Assembly (NCBI RefSeq): GCF_020169415.1
Contig: NZ_JAIULG010000022.1
Location: 1 to 64,000 of the forward strand
Direction of reading: 5' to 3'
Source: Tsukamurella sp. M9C
Lineage (GTDB): Bacteria; Actinomycetota; Actinomycetes; Mycobacteriales; Mycobacteriaceae
Length of the DNA: 64,000 bases
Shown here one piece after another: positions 43,293 through 51,156 of the stretch (the first letter of the stretch is position 1; each line of letters opens with the position of its first letter). The notes beneath the pieces were generated by a model, which saw only the letters and a list, made by a program, of their open reading frames with translations, had not been told where the DNA came from and did not search any database. Position numbers and translations under genes: made by a program.

Positions 43293-44219
43293 TCAGTAGT
43301 AGTAGGGGAAGGGGGACCAGTCGGGGGCGCGCTTCTCCAGGAAGGAATCGCGGCCCTCGACGGCCTCGTCGGTCATGTACGCCAGGCGCGTCGCCTCGCC
43401 GGCGAACAGCTGCTGCCCGACCAGCCCGTCGTCGGGGAGGTTGAAGGCGTACTTGAGCATCCGCTGCGCCTGCGGGCTCTTACCGAGGATCTTCGCGGAC
43501 CACTCGAGCGCGACGTTCTCGAGCTCGTCGTGGTCGACGACGCGGTTCACGGCGCCCATGCGGTGCATGTCCTCGGCGCTGTAGACGTCGCCCAGGAAGA
43601 AGATCTCGCGCGCAAACTTGTTGCCCACCTGCTTGGCGAGGTAGGCGCTGCCGTAGCCGGCGTCGAAGCTGCCCACGTCGGCGTCGGTCTGCTTGAACTT
43701 GGCGTGCTCGCGGCTCGCGAGCGTGAGGTCGCAGGTGACGTGCAGCGAGTGCCCGCCGCCCGCGGCCCAGCCGTTGACCAGCGCGATCACGACCTTCGGC
43801 ATGAACCGGATGAGGCGCTGCACCTCGAGGATGTGCAGGCGGCCGCCCTCGGCCTTCACCCGGGCCTCGTCGACACCGTCGGCGGTCGCGGCCTCGACGT
43901 CGGAGTCGTGGCTGGTGGCGTACTGGTAGCCGGAGCGCCCACGGATGCGCTGATCCCCGCCCGAGCAGAACGACCACACGCCGTCCTTCGGCGCCGGGCC
44001 GTTGCCGGTGAGCAGCACTGCGCCCACGTCCGGGGTGCACCGTGCGTGGTCCAGCGCGCGGTACAGCTCGTCGACGGTGTGCGGGCGGAAGGCGTTGCGC
44101 ACCTCCGGCCGGTCGAAGGCCACGCGGACGGTGCCCTGCGTGATGTGCCGGTGGTACGTGATGTCGGTCAGGTCCTCGAATCCGGGGACCGGCTGCCACA
44201 GCTCGGGGTTGAAAGTCAC
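43293..44219 (-). CDS. menB: 1,4-dihydroxy-2-naphthoyl-CoA synthase
   Basis: 308-aa crotonase-fold enzyme that closes the second ring, converting o-succinylbenzoyl-CoA to dihydroxynaphthoyl-CoA. FCSGGDQRIRG and VNGWAAGGGHSLHVTCDLTLAS form the oxyanion hole; DADVGSFDAGYG carries the catalytic Asp, and the C-terminal WSPFPYYY is typical of MenB. GTG 44219 is preceded by TAGAGT and 7 bases on the minus strand, a leaderless layout; only 24 bases separate it from the divergent menC start. Confidence 0.96.
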   Translation of the reverse strand: MTFNPELWQPVPGFEDLTDITYHRHITQGTVRVAFDRPEVRNAFRPHTVDELYRALDHARCTPDVGAVLLTGNGPAPKDGVWSFCSGGDQRIRGRSGYQYATSHDSDVEAATADGVDEARVKAEGGRLHILEVQRLIRFMPKVVIALVNGWAAGGGHSLHVTCDLTLASREHAKFKQTDADVGSFDAGYGSAYLAKQVGNKFAREIFFLGDVYSAEDMHRMGAVNRVVDHDELENVALEWSAKILGKSPQAQRMLKYAFNLPDDGLVGQQLFAGEATRLAYMTDEAVEGRDSFLEKRAPDWSPFPYYY

Positions 44220-44226
44220 GCAGCCG

Positions 44227-44236
44227 ACTCTACTGT
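44227..44236. promoter_or_regulatory. overlapping divergent -10 boxes for menB and menC
   Basis: On the plus strand TACTGT (44231-44236) ends 7 bases before the menC GTG; on the minus strand TAGAGT (complement of 44227-44232) ends 7 bases before the menB GTG. The hexamers share two base pairs, so the two promoters should exclude each other. Confidence 0.6.
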
Positions 44237-44243
44237 TGGGGTC

Positions 44244-45218
44244 GTGGTGGACGTCGACGAACTGGTGGCCGCGGCGCGCGTGGTGCGCCTGCCGATGCGG
44301 GTGCGCTTCCGCGGGATCACGGCCCGCGAGGCCGTCGTCTTCGAGGGGCCGGCCGGCTGGGGCGAGTTCGGCCCCTTCCCCGAGTACGACGATGCCGAGG
44401 CCGCGCTCTGGCTGCGGGCCGGGATCGAGGCGGCGTACGAGGGCTTCCCGGCGCCCCTGCGCGACGCGGTGCCGGTGAACGCGACGGTGCCCGCCGTCGG
44501 GCCGAGCCGGGTCCCCGAGATCCTGGCGCGGTTCCCCGGCTGCCGGGTCGCGAAGGTGAAGGTCGCCGAGACGGGGCAGACGCTCGCGCAGGACCTGGCC
44601 CGGGTGGCGGCCGTGCGGGAGGCGATGCCCGACGGGGCGATCCGCGTCGACGCGAACGGCGGCTGGACCGTGGATCAGGCCGAGCGCGCGATCGCCCGGC
44701 TGCTCGAGGGCGGCCCGCTCGACTACGCCGAACAGCCCTGCGCCACCGTCGAGGATCTGGCCGAGGTGCGCCGCCGGCTGGGCGGCGCCTGCGACATCGC
44801 CGCCGACGAATCCATCCGCCGCGCCGACGATCCGATGCGCGTCGCGGAGCTCGGCGCGGCCGATGTCGCGGTGGTGAAGGTGGCGCCGCTGGGTGGGGTT
44901 AGGTCCGTGCTGGACGTGGCCGCCGCACTGAAAGCGGCTGCGGGCGTGCGGGTGACGGTCTCCTCCGCGCTCGACACCGCCGTCGGGCTGTCCGCCGGAA
45001 TAGCGGCTGCGGCGTGCGTCCCCGACGGTAACGCCGCGGGCCTCGGCACCGGTGGCTTCTTCACCGCCGACCTCGGCGAGCATCCGCTCGTCGACGGGGC
45101 GTTGCGGGTGCGGACCGTCGCGCCGACCGAGGCGCAGCTGGCGGCGGTCGAGGTGACGGGGGAGCGCCGGGACTGGTGGCTCGATCGTCTCCGACGGTGC
45201 CACGCGCTCGCCGCGTAG
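44244..45218 (+). CDS. menC: o-succinylbenzoate synthase
   Basis: 324-aa enolase-superfamily enzyme dehydrating SHCHC to o-succinylbenzoate. Catalytic lysine pair in RVAKVKVAET, metal ligands in RVDANGGW (Asp), DYAEQPC (Glu) and IAADESI (Asp), and the second lysine in VVKVAPLGG. Two GTG codons (44244, 44247) can start it; the promoter geometry favours 44244. It is divergent from menB with almost no intergenic DNA. Confidence 0.95.
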   Translation: MVDVDELVAAARVVRLPMRVRFRGITAREAVVFEGPAGWGEFGPFPEYDDAEAALWLRAGIEAAYEGFPAPLRDAVPVNATVPAVGPSRVPEILARFPGCRVAKVKVAETGQTLAQDLARVAAVREAMPDGAIRVDANGGWTVDQAERAIARLLEGGPLDYAEQPCATVEDLAEVRRRLGGACDIAADESIRRADDPMRVAELGAADVAVVKVAPLGGVRSVLDVAAALKAAAGVRVTVSSALDTAVGLSAGIAAAACVPDGNAAGLGTGGFFTADLGEHPLVDGALRVRTVAPTEAQLAAVEVTGERRDWWLDRLRRCHALAA

Positions 45219-45308
45219 CTCACGATGTCGGGTTCTGGTGCGGTAGAGGTGCGCCTGCGCACGTCCGTTGCCGCAGAAGTCGGCATCGTGAGGCGCCGGC
45301 CCTGCGGG

Positions 45309-45773
45309 CTACTTCCAGGGGGCGTAGGCCCAGCCCAGCAGCCTGGAGTTGGGTGCGATGTCGGGCTCCGGGATGATCTGGATCTGCGAGCCGTCGCCCC
45401 AGCCGTTGGACAGCCCCTGGACGCCGCCGCTGAGATACGTGCCGTTCCCGAGCGAGATGTCCACGTGGTAGCCGTAGTCGCTCTGCGAGAAGACGAGCGC
45501 GCCGCGCGGCGCGGGCAGTGAGGAGTGGCCGAGGCCCTTGGCCTTCAGTCCCTCGTAGAAGGAGCGGGCGTGGTCGCGCGGGATGCCGGTGGCGGTGGTC
45601 TTGCCGTAGGCGAAGTCGACGAAGTCCTCGCAGCCGTACACGCCGAAGGTGTCGGTGCCCACCAGCGTCATCCCGCGCGCGATCGCGGCCTCGACGTCGG
45701 CTGCCTGCGCCGGCGGCGCGCCCACCAGCGCGAGCAGCAGCGCGGACAGGGCGGCCACCAGTGTGCGTCTCAT
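45309..45773 (-). CDS. secreted NlpC/P60- or CHAP-like protein
   Basis: 154-aa exported protein with a signal peptide (MRRTLVAALSALLLALVGAP, cleavage after AQA). The mature part carries a cysteine in GVYGCEDFVDFAYGK and a histidine in YGYHVDISLGNGTYLSGG, the Cys-His arrangement of NlpC/P60 or CHAP cell-wall hydrolases. The single short domain is divergent, so peptidase activity is a prediction. No cell-wall-binding module is present. Confidence 0.65.
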   Translation of the reverse strand: MRRTLVAALSALLLALVGAPPAQAADVEAAIARGMTLVGTDTFGVYGCEDFVDFAYGKTTATGIPRDHARSFYEGLKAKGLGHSSLPAPRGALVFSQSDYGYHVDISLGNGTYLSGGVQGLSNGWGDGSQIQIIPEPDIAPNSRLLGWAYAPWK

Positions 45774-45870
45774 CGTTTCTTTGTAGTCCTACGCATGCCG
45801 CTACCGGGGGATTTCGCGGCGGGAGTCCGCTGCGGGTTTCCTGTCGGTGCTGGGCGCTAGGGTGCGGGGC

Positions 45871-46347
45871 ATGGAGAACCTGATGACGGAGCTCGGCGCC
45901 GCGATGACGGGGGAGCCCGCCGAGCGGAAGCAGAAGCTCGAGGCCACGTGGGCGCGGATCGCGCCGGGTGATCATCCGGCGCGGTGCATCGCCGCGCACT
46001 ACATCGCGGACGTGCAGGAGGAGCTGGACGCCGAGGTGGAGTGGGACGAGGTCGCGCTCGCGGAGTCGGCGCACGTCTCGGACGCGGAGCTGCAGGCCAT
46101 CCACCCGTCGCTGAGCGTCGCCGGGTTCATGCCGTCGCTGCATCTCAATCTGGCCGAGGGGTACCGCCGCCAGGGCCGCTTCACCGACGCGGCGGATCGG
46201 CTGCAGACCAGTCGGGAGTTCGACTTCGCTCTGGACTCCGCGATTGACCCCGCCTACGCCAGCGGGATCCGCGAGGCGCAGGAGCGGATGGCCGCCCGCA
46301 TCGCCGCGGGCGACAGCTCGGGCACGCTCGCGCCCGAGCCCAGCTAG
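45871..46347 (+). CDS. TPR-like hypothetical protein
   Basis: 158-aa soluble, strongly acidic helical protein. A TPR-like helix pair is visible near the end (PSLHLNLAEGYRRQGRFTDAADRLQTSRE). I do not recognise a family function. TAGGGT ends 7 bases before ATG (45871), a leaderless layout, which favours this start over an in-frame one 24 bases upstream. Confidence 0.65.
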   Translation: MENLMTELGAAMTGEPAERKQKLEATWARIAPGDHPARCIAAHYIADVQEELDAEVEWDEVALAESAHVSDAELQAIHPSLSVAGFMPSLHLNLAEGYRRQGRFTDAADRLQTSREFDFALDSAIDPAYASGIREAQERMAARIAAGDSSGTLAPEPS

Positions 46348-46357
46348 CCCGAGCCTT

Positions 46358-47017
46358 CTAGCCCGAGTCCGGCCGGCCCGGGGCCGGCGAGTCGGCGCGG
46401 TCGCGCAGCGCGCGGGCGGCGTCCTCGTGGCCCTTCTCGAACAGCGCGCCGATCAGCATCGTGCGCAGCGCGCGCATTTTGACGGCGATGTCGGCGGCCT
46501 CGGGCAGCGCGGAGTCGAGCACCGTGAAGCCGTTGATGAGCGCGACCACACCTCGCGCGGTCTCCGGATCGATCTCGGCGCCGGCGAGCGCGGCCGCGCC
46601 CTGCGCCACCGCGTCGGCGGCGCGCAGGTACTCCTCGACCAGCACGCGCGAGGCCGGGTCGCGCGCCGCGCGCAGGTACGCCTCGACGAGCGCGAGGGAC
46701 TCGTTGCCGCGCGCCTCGGACGACGCGGCGAACGCCGCGATCACCTCGTCGGGGCTCGCGGAGGTGTTCGCGAGGAACGCCGCCAGGACGTCGAGCCGCT
46801 CGAACTCCTCCGCCACGAACGTGCGCATCGCCTCGTGGGTGAGGTCGTCGATCGACGCGAAGAAGTAGCCGATCGTCGTGGTGGGCAGGCCCGCGCGGGC
46901 GGTCACGGCGCGGTGGGTCACCGAGGCGTACCCGGATTCGCCGACCGTCTCGACCGTCGCCTCGAGGAGCGCGCGCCTGCGTTCGAGCGTGCTCCGCCGG
47001 TGTTTGCGCTCCTCCAC
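46358..47017 (-). CDS. TetR-family repressor, divergent from amidase
   Basis: 219-aa regulator. The helix-turn-helix is at residues 8-55 (RRALLEATVETVGESGYASVTHRAVTARAGLPTTTIGYFFASIDDL), followed by a helical ligand domain. GTG 47017 is chosen because TAGACT ends 7 bases before it on the minus strand; a longer TTG start at 47053 would lie inside an operator. It should repress itself and the amidase through the paired palindromes between them. Confidence 0.87.
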   Translation of the reverse strand: MEERKHRRSTLERRRALLEATVETVGESGYASVTHRAVTARAGLPTTTIGYFFASIDDLTHEAMRTFVAEEFERLDVLAAFLANTSASPDEVIAAFAASSEARGNESLALVEAYLRAARDPASRVLVEEYLRAADAVAQGAAALAGAEIDPETARGVVALINGFTVLDSALPEAADIAVKMRALRTMLIGALFEKGHEDAARALRDRADSPAPGRPDSG

Positions 47018-47042
47018 GCCCCGCAGTCTAGGCCGCGAGCGA

Positions 47043-47100
47043 AGTCTGTACAAAGTTCCAGACTCGGGCTATCGTCCATTTCTGTAAGTTTGTACAAACT
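47043..47100. promoter_or_regulatory. two TetR operators between TetR and amidase genes
   Basis: AGTTTGTACAAACT (47087-47100) is a perfect 14-bp palindrome. AGTCTGTACAAAGT (47043-47056) matches it at 12 of 14 positions. One lies near each divergent start, the usual layout for a local TetR repressor controlling both genes. Confidence 0.75.
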
Positions 47101-47125
47101 CGGCGTGCGCGCCGGAGGAGCAGCC

Positions 47126-48556
47126 ATGACCACGGAGATCACTCAGGCCGGCACGCGGGCGAACGCCTTCACCGACGACGCCCTCGGCACCCTCGACGCC
47201 ACCGGCGTGGCCGAGGCGATCGCCGCCGGCACGCTCGGCGTCGCCGAGGCCGCGACGGCCGCGACGGAGCGGATCCGCACCGTCGACCCTGCGACGCGGG
47301 CGGTGCGCTGGTGGCTGCCGGAGGGCGGCACGGGGCCGCAGGCCCCGGCGGACGCGGCGTTCCACGGCGTCCCGTCGGCCATCAAGGAGAACACCGCCTT
47401 CGCGGGCCTGCCCACCACGATGGGCTCGGCGGCCCTGTCCGTGACGCCCGCGAAGCGCTCCGGGCCGGTGGGCGAGCAGTTCGCCGCGACCGGCGTGAAC
47501 GTGCTGGCCTCGACGGTGATGCCGGAGTTCGGCATGACCGCGAGTGCCGAGTTCGCCGACCGCGCGCCCGCCCGCAACCCCTGGAACACCGACTACACCG
47601 TGGGCGGCTCGTCGTCGGGCTCCGCGGCGCTCGTGGCCTCCGGCGCGCTGCCGATCGCGCACGGGAACGACGGCGGCGGGTCGATCCGGATCCCCGCGGC
47701 GCTCAACGGCCTCGTCGGGCTCAAGGGCACGCGCGGCCGGCTCGCCGAGCTGCCCGCGCTCGCGGTGCTGCCGGTGAACGTGGTGTGCGAGGGCGTGCTC
47801 ACGCGCACCGTCCGCGATACCGCGCGGTACTTCGCCGCGGCCGAGCGGCACCGTCGGAATCCCGCGCTGTCGCCCGTCGGGCACGTGCGCGGGCCCGGCC
47901 GGCGGCGGCGGATCGGGCTGGTCACCGAGTCGGTCACCGAATTCGGCATCGCCGCCGAGTGCCTCGCGCCGGTCCGGACCCTGGCCGACGAGCTGACGGA
48001 TCAGGGGCACGAGATCATCGAGCTGAGCATGACCGACCTACGGATCGACGGCGGATTCGTCGACGACTTCCTGCACTACTGGGGGCTCCTAGCCGGGCTC
48101 GAGGTCGCGGTCACCGGGGCGGTCACGCCGGGTCGGTTCGGCGCACTCGATCCCGTGACCCGCAGCCTGCTGCGGTCGGGGCTGTTCGGCGCACCGTCGA
48201 TCCCGGGGGCGATCGCGCGGCTGCGCGCCGTGACCGGGAACTACGAGCGAATGTTCGTCGAGCGCGGCGTGGACGCGATGCTCTCGCCGACGATGACGAG
48301 CACCACCCCGCGGATCGGCCACCTCGACCCGGCGCTGCCCTTCGACGAGTTCATGTCCCGCACCATCGCGATGGTGGGCATCACGCCGCTGAACAACGTC
48401 TCGGGCGGTCCGGCGATCTCCGTGCCGTGCGGGTTCGACGACGCCGGGCTCCCGCTGGGTGCCCAGTTCGCGGGTCCTGCGGGGATGGAGGCGACGCTGC
48501 TCGAGCTCGCCTACGAGGTGGAGGAGCTGCGCCCCTTCGCGCGCATCGACGGGTAG
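47126..48556 (+). CDS. amidase signature family hydrolase
   Basis: 476-aa enzyme of the GatA/AtzF amidase family. The Ser-cisSer-Lys triad is intact: lysine in SAIKENTAFAG, cis-Ser and nucleophile in GGSSSGSAALVASG and GNDGGGSIRIPA. The C-terminal region (NNVSGGPAISVPCGFDDAGLPLGAQF) is typical. It hydrolyses an amide or carbamate bond; substrate unknown. A strong GGAGGAG ribosome site precedes ATG. Control by the divergent TetR protein is very likely. Confidence 0.92.
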   Translation: MTTEITQAGTRANAFTDDALGTLDATGVAEAIAAGTLGVAEAATAATERIRTVDPATRAVRWWLPEGGTGPQAPADAAFHGVPSAIKENTAFAGLPTTMGSAALSVTPAKRSGPVGEQFAATGVNVLASTVMPEFGMTASAEFADRAPARNPWNTDYTVGGSSSGSAALVASGALPIAHGNDGGGSIRIPAALNGLVGLKGTRGRLAELPALAVLPVNVVCEGVLTRTVRDTARYFAAAERHRRNPALSPVGHVRGPGRRRRIGLVTESVTEFGIAAECLAPVRTLADELTDQGHEIIELSMTDLRIDGGFVDDFLHYWGLLAGLEVAVTGAVTPGRFGALDPVTRSLLRSGLFGAPSIPGAIARLRAVTGNYERMFVERGVDAMLSPTMTSTTPRIGHLDPALPFDEFMSRTIAMVGITPLNNVSGGPAISVPCGFDDAGLPLGAQFAGPAGMEATLLELAYEVEELRPFARIDG

Positions 48557-48563
48557 TGATCGG

Positions 48564-48731
48564 CTAGCGGCGGAACCAGCCGCGCTTGGCGGGCTGCTCG
48601 GCGCCCGACGGGGCCGCGTGACCGTCGCACCAGTCCTCGGGGCGGACGGTGGCGCGGACGGCGTCGACGTGGGAGCCGCAGCCGGTCCAGGTGGTCTTGC
48701 CGCACACGCGGCAGGTGATCGCACTGCACAT
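48564..48731 (-). CDS. small cysteine-rich zinc-ribbon-like protein
   Basis: 55-aa protein starting MCSAITCRVCGKTTW and containing CGSHVDAV and DWCDGHA, ending in a basic tail KRGWFRR. The CxxC and CxxxH spacings suggest a small zinc site. Short proteins with this CRxCGKTTWxGCGxHV pattern recur in actinobacteria as far as I recall, without known function. It lies 10 bases before the AhpD-like gene's end, in the same direction, so it may be cotranscribed with it. Confidence 0.7.
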   Translation of the reverse strand: MCSAITCRVCGKTTWTGCGSHVDAVRATVRPEDWCDGHAAPSGAEQPAKRGWFRR

Positions 48732-48741
48732 GGGCCGGACC

Positions 48742-49110
48742 TTACGCGTTCGCGCCGGCGACGAAGCCGCGGAAGGTCTCGAAGGCCCGCGCGCCGTGGA
48801 TCGTCGCGGGGCCGCCGTGCATGAGGAAGGTGACGCCGATGGCCTCCGCCGCCTCCTGCTCGGCGGCGCCCGCGCGCGCCGCGGCCTGACCGTGCGAGGC
48901 GATGCAGCCGTCGCAGCCCTCGACCACGCCGATGGCGAAGGCGATGAGCTCCTTGGTCTTCCTGTCGAGCGCGCCGTCGGCGAAGGCGGCGCTGCTCAGG
49001 GCGCCGAAACCGGCGTAGACGTCCGGGATCGCGCGGCGCAGGTCGCGGTGCTGCGGTTGGAGTGCGCGCAGCGTCGCGGCGCCGTCGGTGGGGTGGTCGT
49101 GGGTGCTCAT
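48742..49110 (-). CDS. carboxymuconolactone decarboxylase (AhpD-like) protein
   Basis: 122-aa helical protein with the AhpD-type redox site C66-D-G-C69-x3-H73 in VVEGCDGCIASHGQ. Such proteins form oligomers and use the vicinal cysteines as a thiol peroxidase or disulfide reductase. It is divergent from the DUF302-CsoR pair and shares their G-tract operators. AAGGA precedes ATG. Linked role in thiol or persulfide stress is inferred. Confidence 0.88.
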   Translation of the reverse strand: MSTHDHPTDGAATLRALQPQHRDLRRAIPDVYAGFGALSSAAFADGALDRKTKELIAFAIGVVEGCDGCIASHGQAAARAGAAEQEAAEAIGVTFLMHGGPATIHGARAFETFRGFVAGANA

Positions 49111-49124
49111 CGTCGTCCTTCCGG

Positions 49125-49176
49125 TAACCCCCTGGGGGGATGTACGTCACGAACCTAGCATCCCCCCGGGGGGATG
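49125..49176. promoter_or_regulatory. two CsoR-family operators flanking a -10 box
   Basis: CATCCCCCCGGGGGGATG (49159-49176) is a perfect 18-bp palindrome; a second, imperfect copy TAACCCCCTGGGGGGATG lies at 49125-49142. TAGCAT (49156-49161) is a plausible -10 for the DUF302 gene. The sites also cover the promoter of the divergent AhpD-like gene. Confidence 0.75.
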
Positions 49177-49236
49177 TGCCACGATGGGTGGGACGGCGAC
49201 TTCGACGGTCGCGTCGGCGACGGAAGGAACGGACCC

Positions 49237-49629
49237 ATGGCGGAATTCACGATGAGCGCAGCGATCGACGCGCCCTACGACGAGGCGGTGGCGCGCGTGC
49301 GCGAGGGCCTCGCGGCGGCCGGTTTCGGCGTGCTGACGGAGATCGACCTGCGGGCAACGCTCAAGGCGAAGCTCGACGTCGACGTGCCGCCGAAGGTGAT
49401 CCTCGGCGCCTGCCGGCCGCAGCTGGCGCACGAGGCGCTCGACATCGATCCGCGCGTGGCCGCGTTGCTGCCGTGCAACGTCGTGGTGTCGGCGGACGGC
49501 GCGGGCGCGCTCGTCGAGGTGATGGACCCGAACGTGATGCCCGAATTCACCGGCACTGCAGCGCTGTCCGGCGTCGCCGCGGACGCGCGGGAGCGACTGG
49601 CGGGCATGCTCGACGGGCTGCGCGCATGA
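49237..49629 (+). CDS. DUF302 protein
   Basis: 130-aa protein of the DUF302 family (FTMSAAIDAPYDEAVARVREGLAAAGFGVLTEIDLRATL; CRPQLAHEALDIDPRVAALLPCNVVV). The two cysteines, in GACRPQ and LPCNV, are conserved features of the family as far as I recall; function is not established, but the gene often accompanies CsoR/CstR repressors and sulfur-handling genes. AAGGAAC precedes ATG. Its stop overlaps the CsoR-like start (ATGA). Confidence 0.88.
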   Translation: MAEFTMSAAIDAPYDEAVARVREGLAAAGFGVLTEIDLRATLKAKLDVDVPPKVILGACRPQLAHEALDIDPRVAALLPCNVVVSADGAGALVEVMDPNVMPEFTGTAALSGVAADARERLAGMLDGLRA

Positions 49630-49886
49630 AGCTCCCGGAGGAGGGCACGAAGCCCATCGTCACCCGCCTCAAGCGGGCCCACGGCCACCTCGCGACCGTG
49701 ATCCGCATGCTCGAGGAGGGGGAAGAGTGCGAGGACGTGCTCACCCAGCTCGCCGCCGTGAACAAGGCGCTCGGCCGCAGCGGCTACGCCCTCGTCGCCA
49801 CCGGCCTGCAGCACTGCATCGCCACCGAGGGCCCGGAGAACGTCGACCAGAAGAAGTTGGAGAAGCTCTTCCTCGCGCTGGCCTGA
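49626..49886 (+). CDS. CsoR/RcnR-family repressor lacking the copper-ligand histidine
   Basis: 86-aa all-helical repressor (RLKRAHGHLATVIRMLEEGEECEDVLTQLAAVNKALG). The two cysteines C35 and C64 are kept, but the position of the copper-binding His of CsoR (four before the second Cys) is G60. A Cys-Cys-only sensor resembles CstR, which responds to persulfides by forming di- or trisulfides. H63 next to C64 is a possible substitute. It is coupled to DUF302 and probably binds the palindromes at 49125-49176. Confidence 0.88.
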   Translation: MKLPEEGTKPIVTRLKRAHGHLATVIRMLEEGEECEDVLTQLAAVNKALGRSGYALVATGLQHCIATEGPENVDQKKLEKLFLALA

Positions 49887-49890
49887 AAGG

Positions 49891-51156
49891 CTAGGTCAGC
49901 TCCTCGACGGTGACGGTGAAGTCCTGCGCGCGCAGGCGATCCGCGAGCACGTCGCCGAGTGCGACGGCGGGGGTGAGGACGCCGGCTCGGTCGGGGAGCG
50001 TCGCGCCGCCGCGGGCGGTGTCGCCGTCGAGCGCCAGCGCCAGGCTGGACTCGCCGAGCATGACGGCGGTGCCGCTGTAGCCGGGGTCGAGCTTCGCGCC
50101 GATGGTCGACCGGTAGCGGCGGCCGCTCGTCGTGCGGGTGTAGACGTCGGCGATGAACGAGCCCTTGGCCTGCGAGGACTCGCTCGGGCCCTCGCCGGGC
50201 GAGGGGAGGATCTTGTCGAGCACGGGGCGCAGCGGCTTGATCGCGAGCGCCGCCATGCCCACGGCGAGCGCGCCCTGCACGAGGTGCGATCCGACCTTGG
50301 AGACCAGCGCCGGGCCGGGCACGGCCATCGTCTCCCGGTACGTGAAGTCGGGGCCGTAGGCGAAGTCGAGCAGGCCGTTGGAGCGGCGCACGACGCGAGT
50401 GTTGTAGCTGGCCATGAAGAACGGCGCGAGCGACCCGGACAGCGACGGGTCGACGGTCTTGGCGTCGACGACGGACAGGTCGCCGGGCTGCTTCGGGGTC
50501 TCGCGGGTGTGGTCGACGCTCAGCGAGTGCGGGCGGCCGGCGACGCGGCGGGCGTCCCGGTCGGCGCTCACCTCGTCGGCGAGGCCGATCGCGGAGGCGA
50601 TGGTGCCGCCGCTCGCGCCGCCGCGGATCGAGCGGATCACCAGCGTCGTGGAGCCGAGTGTGCCGGCACCGTCGGCCCGGGCCTTCTCGTAGACGAGGAA
50701 CGTGCCGAGGTCCGACGGGATGGAATCGAAACCGCAGGAGTGCACGATCTTCGTGCCGTTCGCGGCGGCCTGCTCCTGGAACTTGTCGATCGAGCGGCGC
50801 GCGAAGAGCACCTCGCCGGTGAGGTCGGTGTAGTGCGTGCCGGCGTTGACGCAGGCGCCGACGACCGTCTCGCCGTACAGGGCGTAGGGGCCGACGGTGC
50901 TGCACAGGACCGTCGTGCGGGCGACCATCGCGTCGAGGGTGGAGGGCTTGTCGACGTCGGCGACGACGATGCCCCAGTCCTTCGCCCGCTCGCCCAGCTC
51001 GGCGCGGACCTTCTCCAGCTTGGCCTGTGTGCGGCCGGCGAGCGCGATCCGCACCCCGTCGGGCGCGTGCTTGGCGAGGTGGCGCGCCGTCAGCACGCCG
51101 ACGAAGCCGGTCGCGCCGAAGACGATGAGGTCGAATTCCCTGGTACCCGCAGTCAT
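49891..51156 (-). CDS. saccharopine dehydrogenase-like / trans-acting enoyl reductase family
   Basis: 421-aa protein with an N-terminal Rossmann fold (FDLIVFGATGFVGVLTARHLAKHAP) and the family region CGFDSIPSDLGTFLVYEKA. Relatives include Rv2953, the trans-acting enoyl reductase in phthiocerol synthesis, and Rv2449c. No polyketide synthase is nearby, so a role in another lipid reduction is possible. ATG overlaps the stop of the upstream AbrB transporter gene by 4 bases. Confidence 0.85.
   Translation of the reverse strand: MTAGTREFDLIVFGATGFVGVLTARHLAKHAPDGVRIALAGRTQAKLEKVRAELGERAKDWGIVVADVDKPSTLDAMVARTTVLCSTVGPYALYGETVVGACVNAGTHYTDLTGEVLFARRSIDKFQEQAAANGTKIVHSCGFDSIPSDLGTFLVYEKARADGAGTLGSTTLVIRSIRGGASGGTIASAIGLADEVSADRDARRVAGRPHSLSVDHTRETPKQPGDLSVVDAKTVDPSLSGSLAPFFMASYNTRVVRRSNGLLDFAYGPDFTYRETMAVPGPALVSKVGSHLVQGALAVGMAALAIKPLRPVLDKILPSPGEGPSESSQAKGSFIADVYTRTTSGRRYRSTIGAKLDPGYSGTAVMLGESSLALALDGDTARGGATLPDRAGVLTPAVALGDVLADRLRAQDFTVTVEELT

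Noticed and set aside
47017-47053. Longer TetR protein starting with TTG at 47053
   Set aside because: That start lies inside the operator repeat and lacks a -10 or ribosome site, whereas GTG 47017 has TAGACT at the leaderless distance.
49626-49886. Canonical copper-responsive CsoR
   Set aside because: The His ligand position is Gly60, so a plain copper-sensor call is not justified.
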